DNA from: Methylopila capsulata
GTDB lineage: Bacteria; Pseudomonadota; Alphaproteobacteria; Rhizobiales; Methylopilaceae
Reading direction: 5' to 3'
Assembly: GCF_016907975.1 (NCBI RefSeq)
Contig: NZ_JAFBCY010000003.1
Span: 930,001-994,000 of the forward strand
Length of the DNA: 64,000 nucleotides
Shown here: positions 57,888-64,000 of the stretch, piece after piece
How positions within the stretch are numbered: the first letter of the stretch is position 1
How the letters are laid out: every line of letters begins with the position of its first letter
Program-made: the position numbers and the translations under genes
Notes under the pieces: generated by a model
What the model was told of the DNA's origin: nothing
Seen by the model: only the letters and a program-made list of their open reading frames with translations
Databases searched by the model: none

Positions 57888-59288
57888 TCACATGTGGATG
57901 GCGCGGCCTTCGACGGCGAGCGCGGCTTCCTTCACCGCCTCCGCCAGCGTCGGGTGCGCGTGGCAGGTGCGGGCGATGTCTTCCGACGAGGCGCCGAACT
58001 CCATCGCGATCGCGGCCTCCGCGATCAGGTCGCCGGCGCGTGGGCCGACGATGTGGACGCCCAGAACCCGGTCGGTCCTGGCGTCGGCCAGAACCTTCAC
58101 GAAGCCCTCGGTGGTGGCGTTCGCCTTGGCGCGTCCGTTGGCGGTGAAGGGGAACTTGCCGGCCTTGTACTCGACCTTGGCGGCCTTCAGCTCCTCCTCG
58201 GTCTTACCCACCGAGGCGACCTCGGGGTAGGTGTAGACCACGCTCGGGATCACGTCGTAGTTCACGTGGCCGGCCTTGCCCGCCAGGATCTCGGCGATCG
58301 CCATGCCCTCGTCCTCGGCCTTGTGGGCGAGCATCGGGCCGACGATGACGTCGCCGATGGCGTAGATCCCGTCGACGCTCGACTTGAAGTGGCCGTCGGT
58401 CTTCACGCGGCCGCGCTCGTCGAGGGCGACGCCGGCCTCCTCGAGGCCGAGGCCCGCGGTGTAGGGCACGCGGCCGATGGCGACCAGCACCACGTCCGCC
58501 TCCAGCGTCGCCGCCTCGCCGCCCTTGGCCGGCTCCACCGTGACCTTCAGCCCCTCGCCCGCCTTTTCGGCCCCCGTAACCTTGGAGCCGAGCTTGAAGG
58601 CCACGCCCTGCTTCTCCAGCAGGCGCTGGAACTGCTTGGCTACGTCGGAATCCATGCCGGGCAGGATGCGGTCGAGAAACTCGACGACGGTGACCTCGGC
58701 GCCGAGGCGCCGCCACACCGAGCCGAGCTCCAGCCCGATCACGCCGCCGCCGACGACGATCATCTTGGCGGGGACCGTCTTCAGCGTCAGCGCGCCGGTC
58801 GAGGACACGATGGTCTCCTCGTCGATGTCGAGGCCCTTGAGCTTCGCGACGTCCGATCCGGTGGCGATCACGATCGCCTTGGTCTCCAGCGTCTGGGCCG
58901 CGCCCTCCTCCGGCGTCACCTCAACCTTGCCGGCCCCAAGAATCTTGCCCGTCCCGTGGAAGGCGTCGATCTTGTTCTTCTTCAGCAGGAAGGCGACGCC
59001 CTTGGTGTTGCCGTCCACGCCCTCGTCCTTGAAGGCCATCATGGCGGGCAGGTCGAGCTCCGGCGCCGGCACCTTGATGCCCATCTTGCCGAACTTGTGG
59101 CTCGCTTCCTCGAACAGCTCGGAGGCGTGCAGCAGCGCCTTGGAGGGGATGCAGCCCACGTTCAGGCAGGTGCCGCCGTGGGTGGCGCGCTTCTCCACCA
59201 CCGCCACCTTGAGGCCGAGCTGCGCGGCGCGGATCGCGCAGACATAGCCGCCGGGGCCGGTGCCGATGACGATGAGGTCGTAAGCCAT
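57888..59288 (-). CDS. lpdA: Dihydrolipoyl dehydrogenase (E3)
   Basis: FAD-dependent disulfide oxidoreductase that reoxidises lipoamide in the 2-oxoglutarate dehydrogenase complex. 466 residues: FAD motif [17 protein letters not shown], redox-active pair Cys41/Cys46 in [16 protein letters not shown] motif [19 protein letters not shown], second FAD site YAIGDV, and the C-terminal [15 protein letters not shown] with the catalytic His-Glu dyad. ATG 59288 gives the standard N-terminus. It lies downstream of odhA-odhB on the same strand, divergent from the SWIB gene. Confidence 0.97.
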   Translation of the reverse strand: MAYDLIVIGTGPGGYVCAIRAAQLGLKVAVVEKRATHGGTCLNVGCIPSKALLHASELFEEASHKFGKMGIKVPAPELDLPAMMAFKDEGVDGNTKGVAFLLKKNKIDAFHGTGKILGAGKVEVTPEEGAAQTLETKAIVIATGSDVAKLKGLDIDEETIVSSTGALTLKTVPAKMIVVGGGVIGLELGSVWRRLGAEVTVVEFLDRILPGMDSDVAKQFQRLLEKQGVAFKLGSKVTGAEKAGEGLKVTVEPAKGGEAATLEADVVLVAIGRVPYTAGLGLEEAGVALDERGRVKTDGHFKSSVDGIYAIGDVIVGPMLAHKAEDEGMAIAEILAGKAGHVNYDVIPSVVYTYPEVASVGKTEEELKAAKVEYKAGKFPFTANGRAKANATTEGFVKVLADARTDRVLGVHIVGPRAGDLIAEAAIAMEFGASSEDIARTCHAHPTLAEAVKEAALAVEGRAIHM

Positions 59289-59467
59289 CTGTCTCTTTCG
59301 CTTGCGGTCGTGGGTCAGGCCGCGCGAGGCGGCGCGTCGTGAGAAGAACGGCGCGCCGCGAAGACGCGTCTTGAAAAGGGAACGACTTCGGGGCGGTCGC
59401 GGTTGAGTCGCACGAAGCGGCGACCACGCGGCCGCTGGGCCCTCCACCCTAAGAAGGAACCATCGAC

Positions 59468-59863
59468 ATGGCGGCCGCCAAGAAGACCGAGACCAAGACC
59501 GAAGCCAAGACGACTGCAGCCAAGACCACGGCGACGAAGGCCGAGACCAAGAGTCCGGCGAAGCCGAAGGCTCCGGCCAAGGCCAAATCCGCGGAGAAGC
59601 CCAAGTCGTCCGCCGCGAAGAAGCCCAACGCCCTCAGCGTCGAGGTGAAGCCCTCGGCGGACCTCGCCGCCATCGTCGGCGACAAGCCGCTGCCCCGCAG
59701 CGAGGTCGTCAGCAAGACCTGGGACTACATCAAGAAGCATAAGCTCCAGAACCCCGATGACGGCCGCGAAATCCTCGCCGACGCCAACCTCGAAAAGATT
59801 TTCGGGAAGAAGAAGGCGACGATGTTCGAGATGAACAAGTTCCTCAACGCCCACCTGAGCTGA
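59468..59863 (+). CDS. SWIB/MDM2 domain protein with Lys/Ala-rich tail
   Basis: 131 residues. The first 55 are histone-H1-like ([37 protein letters not shown]). The SWIB domain (residues 57-131) reads [40 protein letters not shown] and [17 protein letters not shown] is best known in eukaryotic chromatin remodellers and in chlamydial proteins; alphaproteobacterial copies are uncharacterised. A DNA- or topoisomerase-related role is inferred from the fold and the basic tail. It is transcribed divergently from lpdA. Confidence 0.88.
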   Translation: MAAAKKTETKTEAKTTAAKTTATKAETKSPAKPKAPAKAKSAEKPKSSAAKKPNALSVEVKPSADLAAIVGDKPLPRSEVVSKTWDYIKKHKLQNPDDGREILADANLEKIFGKKKATMFEMNKFLNAHLS

Positions 59864-59972
59864 GGCGCCGCGAGGCCGCCGGGCGCATCTCGGCTGGCGG
59901 CCTCGACCAAAGCCTGACATTCGAGGCGCTCTCAGGGATCGATGTCGCATCCGCACGCTCTCCCGCCCGCGC

Positions 59973-60242
59973 TCAGCCTTTTCGGGCGCCGTCGGCCGGC
60001 TTCGACGACCGCCTGAGAAGCGCCAGCGTCCAGCGATTGACCACGACGATCAGCGCCGACAGGCCAACCAGCCACGGCAGAATCGGCAACAAGGCCGCGA
60101 CTGTCTTGTCGAGGTCGCCGGGGTGGATCGTCAGAAACCCGGCGATCACGATCATGCCCACGATCGCCATCACGGATTGACGATCCGCCGTCTGCTTGCG
60201 CGCTGCGATTCCGGCCGTGATTTCTGAGCGGTTCTCCGTCAT
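59973..60242 (-). CDS. Small two-helix membrane protein in the odh-lpd region
   Basis: 89 residues: a short polar N-terminus (MTENRSEITAGIAARKQTAD), then two transmembrane segments (VMAIVGMIVIAGFLTIHPG and LLPILPWLVGLSALIVVVN) and a basic tail RRSSKPADGARKG. ATG 60242 overlaps the upstream gene's stop (ATGA), so the two are coupled. No family recognised. Confidence 0.65.
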   Translation of the reverse strand: MTENRSEITAGIAARKQTADRQSVMAIVGMIVIAGFLTIHPGDLDKTVAALLPILPWLVGLSALIVVVNRWTLALLRRSSKPADGARKG

Positions 60243-60589
60243 TGGGCGTCTCGCTCGATACGCCACGTTGAGAGAACGTCGGGATTCGTCACGGTTTCTC
60301 CAGTCGTACGAAGCCGATAGTCGCCAGGCTTCGCTGGCTCGAACCAATCAACTGCAGGGGGAAGCACAAGCATTTCCCCTTTCCAACGGCCCTCGCACGC
60401 GATCGAGATTCCGGCGACAGGGTCCGCCGAGACCACCCGGCCATGATACTGGCCGAACAGATCGCCGTCATCGAAGGCCCACGTTACGCCGACGAGCGCA
60501 TACTGTCCGAGCAGCCGCTCCGCCTCCTCCTCGTCCCATGGCTCCGAGGCGGGCTCATCGGAGCCTATGAAGGACGGAGGCGGCTGCAA
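60239..60589 (-). CDS. Hypothetical acidic protein downstream of odhB
   Basis: 116 residues, acidic, no signal peptide or membrane segment. The N-terminus is rich in Pro/Glu (EPWDEEEAERLLGQYALVGV); the middle looks like a small beta barrel (YHGRVVSADPVAGISIACEG, WKGEMLVLPPAVDWFEPAKP). It begins 13 bp after odhB and is coupled to the membrane protein gene that follows. I do not recognise a family. Confidence 0.65.
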   Translation of the reverse strand: MQPPPSFIGSDEPASEPWDEEEAERLLGQYALVGVTWAFDDGDLFGQYHGRVVSADPVAGISIACEGRWKGEMLVLPPAVDWFEPAKPGDYRLRTTGETVTNPDVLSTWRIERDAQ

Positions 60590-60602
60590 CGGGCGGTGAC
60601 TT

Positions 60603-61880
60603 TCAGAGATCCATCACCAGCCGCGACGGGTCTTCCAGGCTCTCCTTAACGCGGACGAGGAAGGTGACCGCCTCCTTGCCGTCGACCACGCGGTGGTCGT
60701 AGCTCAGCGCGAGATACATCATCGGCCGGATCTCGATCTTGCCGCCGACGGCCATCGGCCGCTCCTGGATCTTGTGCATGCCGAGAATGCCGGACTGCGG
60801 CGCGTTCAGGATCGGGGTCGACATCAGCGAGCCGTAGATGCCGCCGTTGGTGATCGTGAAGGTGCCGCCCTGCATCTCCTCGATGCCGAGCTTGCCGTCG
60901 CGGGCGCGGCGGCCGAAGTCGGTGATCTTCTTCTCGATGCCGGCGAGGCCGAGCGCGTCGGCGTCGCGCACCACCGGCACCACGAGGCCCTTCTCGGTGC
61001 CGACCGCGATGCCGACGTGGTAGTAGTTCTTGTAGACGAGCTCGTTGCCGTCGATCTCGGCGTTGACCGCCGGCAGATCCTTCAGCGCCTGGATCACCGC
61101 CTTCACGAAGAAGCCCATAAAGCCGAGCTTCACGCCGTGCTTCTTCTCGAACACGTCCTTGTACTTCGCGCGCAGCGCCATGACTTCCGTCATGTCGACC
61201 TCGTTGAAGGTCGTCAGCATGGCCGCGGTGTTCTGCGCGTCCTTGAGGCGGCGGGCGATGGTCTGGCGCAGCTTGGTCAGCTTCACCCGCTCTTCCCGGG
61301 AGGCGTCGTCCGGCGCGGAGGGGGCGCGGGCCTGAACGGCGGGCTGCGGCGCGGGCGCCTTGGCCCCGCTTTCGACCGCGACCAGCATGTCGCCCTTGGT
61401 CACGCGGCCGTCCTTGCCGGTGCCCTGCACGCTTGCGGGGTCGACGCCGCTCTCGGCGCCGATGCGGCGCACGGACGGGGCCTGACCGGCGTCGGCGGGC
61501 GCCTGACCGCCGTTCGCCTTCGGAGCCTCCTTGGAGGCCTCGCGCGGCTTCGTCTCGTTGGCGTTGTCCTTGATCGCGGGCTCGGCCGCCTTGGCCGGCT
61601 CCGCCGGCTTCGCCTCGGCTTTCGGCGCGGGCGCCGCGCCCTCGCCGGCCTCGATCGAGCCCAGCAGCGCGTCGACGCCGACGGTGTCGCCCTCGTTCGC
61701 CTCGATCGCGCCGAGGACGCCGGCGGCGGGCGCCGGAACCTCCAGCGTCACCTTGTCGGTCTCGAGCTCGACGATCGGCTCGTCGACGGCGACCGCCTCG
61801 CCCGGCTTCTTGAACCACCGGCCGATGGTGGCCTCGGTCACGGATTCGCCAAGCGTCGGCACGCGGATTTCGGTCGCCAT
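60603..61880 (-). CDS. odhB: 2-oxoglutarate dehydrogenase E2, dihydrolipoyl succinyltransferase
   Basis: 425 residues. The N-terminal lipoyl domain carries the lipoylated Lys43 in [15 protein letters not shown]; an Ala/Pro/Lys-rich linker follows; the peripheral subunit-binding domain is [28 protein letters not shown]; the catalytic domain ends [20 protein letters not shown] with the active-site His and Asp. ATG 61880 follows GGGAGA. It succinylates CoA in the TCA cycle as part of the E1-E2-E3 complex. Operon with odhA (82 bp upstream). Confidence 0.97.
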   Translation of the reverse strand: MATEIRVPTLGESVTEATIGRWFKKPGEAVAVDEPIVELETDKVTLEVPAPAAGVLGAIEANEGDTVGVDALLGSIEAGEGAAPAPKAEAKPAEPAKAAEPAIKDNANETKPREASKEAPKANGGQAPADAGQAPSVRRIGAESGVDPASVQGTGKDGRVTKGDMLVAVESGAKAPAPQPAVQARAPSAPDDASREERVKLTKLRQTIARRLKDAQNTAAMLTTFNEVDMTEVMALRAKYKDVFEKKHGVKLGFMGFFVKAVIQALKDLPAVNAEIDGNELVYKNYYHVGIAVGTEKGLVVPVVRDADALGLAGIEKKITDFGRRARDGKLGIEEMQGGTFTITNGGIYGSLMSTPILNAPQSGILGMHKIQERPMAVGGKIEIRPMMYLALSYDHRVVDGKEAVTFLVRVKESLEDPSRLVMDL

Positions 61881-61962
61881 CGAAGTCTCCCATGGGGCCG
61901 GCGCTCGTCGCCGTCCCGCTTCAGCTCTCAACGTTCAGTCAGCGGTCAGTTCGGGCGGCCGG

Positions 61963-64000
<2,038 letters not shown>

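Overview
This is a GC-rich chromosomal segment of an alphaproteobacterium, most likely order Hyphomicrobiales (Rhizobiales). The evidence is gene content and order: a murA / DUF2948 / hisD / UPF0262 / LMW-phosphatase / infA / maf / yacG run close to a tRNA-Phe, a rhizobial-type pmtA beside dnaJ, a bioBFDAZ biotin operon ending in bioZ, odhA-odhB-lpdA, and KpsC/KpsS-type capsule genes. I see no phage, plasmid, insertion-sequence transposase or CRISPR array. The window is mostly core genome with a few accessory inserts.

Layout. 1-3.8 kb: the end of mtgA, rpmF, three small minus-strand genes, then three small secreted proteins on the plus strand that share a Cys-X20-Cys core. 3.8-11.6 kb (minus): a PPOX flavoprotein, a FixJ-like regulator, an aminotransferase, a GNAT acetyltransferase with a probable CTG start, a DUF1330 protein, pyrF, an FMN reductase, pmtA, dnaJ and an FkbM methyltransferase. 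11.6-17 kb: dnaK with a putative heat-shock (RpoH) promoter, alkB, a metallophosphoesterase, small exported or membrane proteins, a DUF2161 nuclease-like protein and tRNA-Phe. 17-21 kb: an anion permease and a 721-residue RTX protein made of 180-residue modules. 21-28.8 kb (minus): the conserved murA-to-yacG block, a 56-codon gene and a GT-C-like membrane protein. 28.9-39.3 kb (plus): alpha-2-macroglobulin with its partner PBP1C, grpE with a second RpoH-type promoter, and a second RTX protein preceded by a perfect 18-bp inverted repeat.

39.3-48.4 kb: a siderophore receptor and permease (minus) divergent from bioB-bioF-bioD-bioA-bioZ (plus). 48.4-53.8 kb: a capsule mini-cluster, with an LtaS-like sulfatase-fold protein and a KpsC-like protein (minus) facing away from a KpsS-like protein and an SDR (plus). 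53.8-64 kb: an EamA transporter, a 42-residue secreted peptide, glyS carrying an in-frame dispersed repeat, lpdA, a SWIB-domain protein, two coupled hypothetical genes, odhB and the 3' part of odhA, which runs off the right edge.

Functional themes are envelope building and defence (mtgA, murA, pbpC/alpha-2-macroglobulin, capsule, RTX), protein folding (dnaK, dnaJ, grpE under similar promoters), cofactor and iron supply (biotin, siderophore) and the 2-oxoglutarate dehydrogenase complex. Dispersed palindromic repeats occur in at least five places, one of them inside glyS. Nothing here looks like a complete undescribed defence or mobile system. The most unusual items are the Cys-X20-Cys trio, the repeat translated inside glyS, the 180-residue RTX modules and the inverted repeat in front of the second RTX gene.
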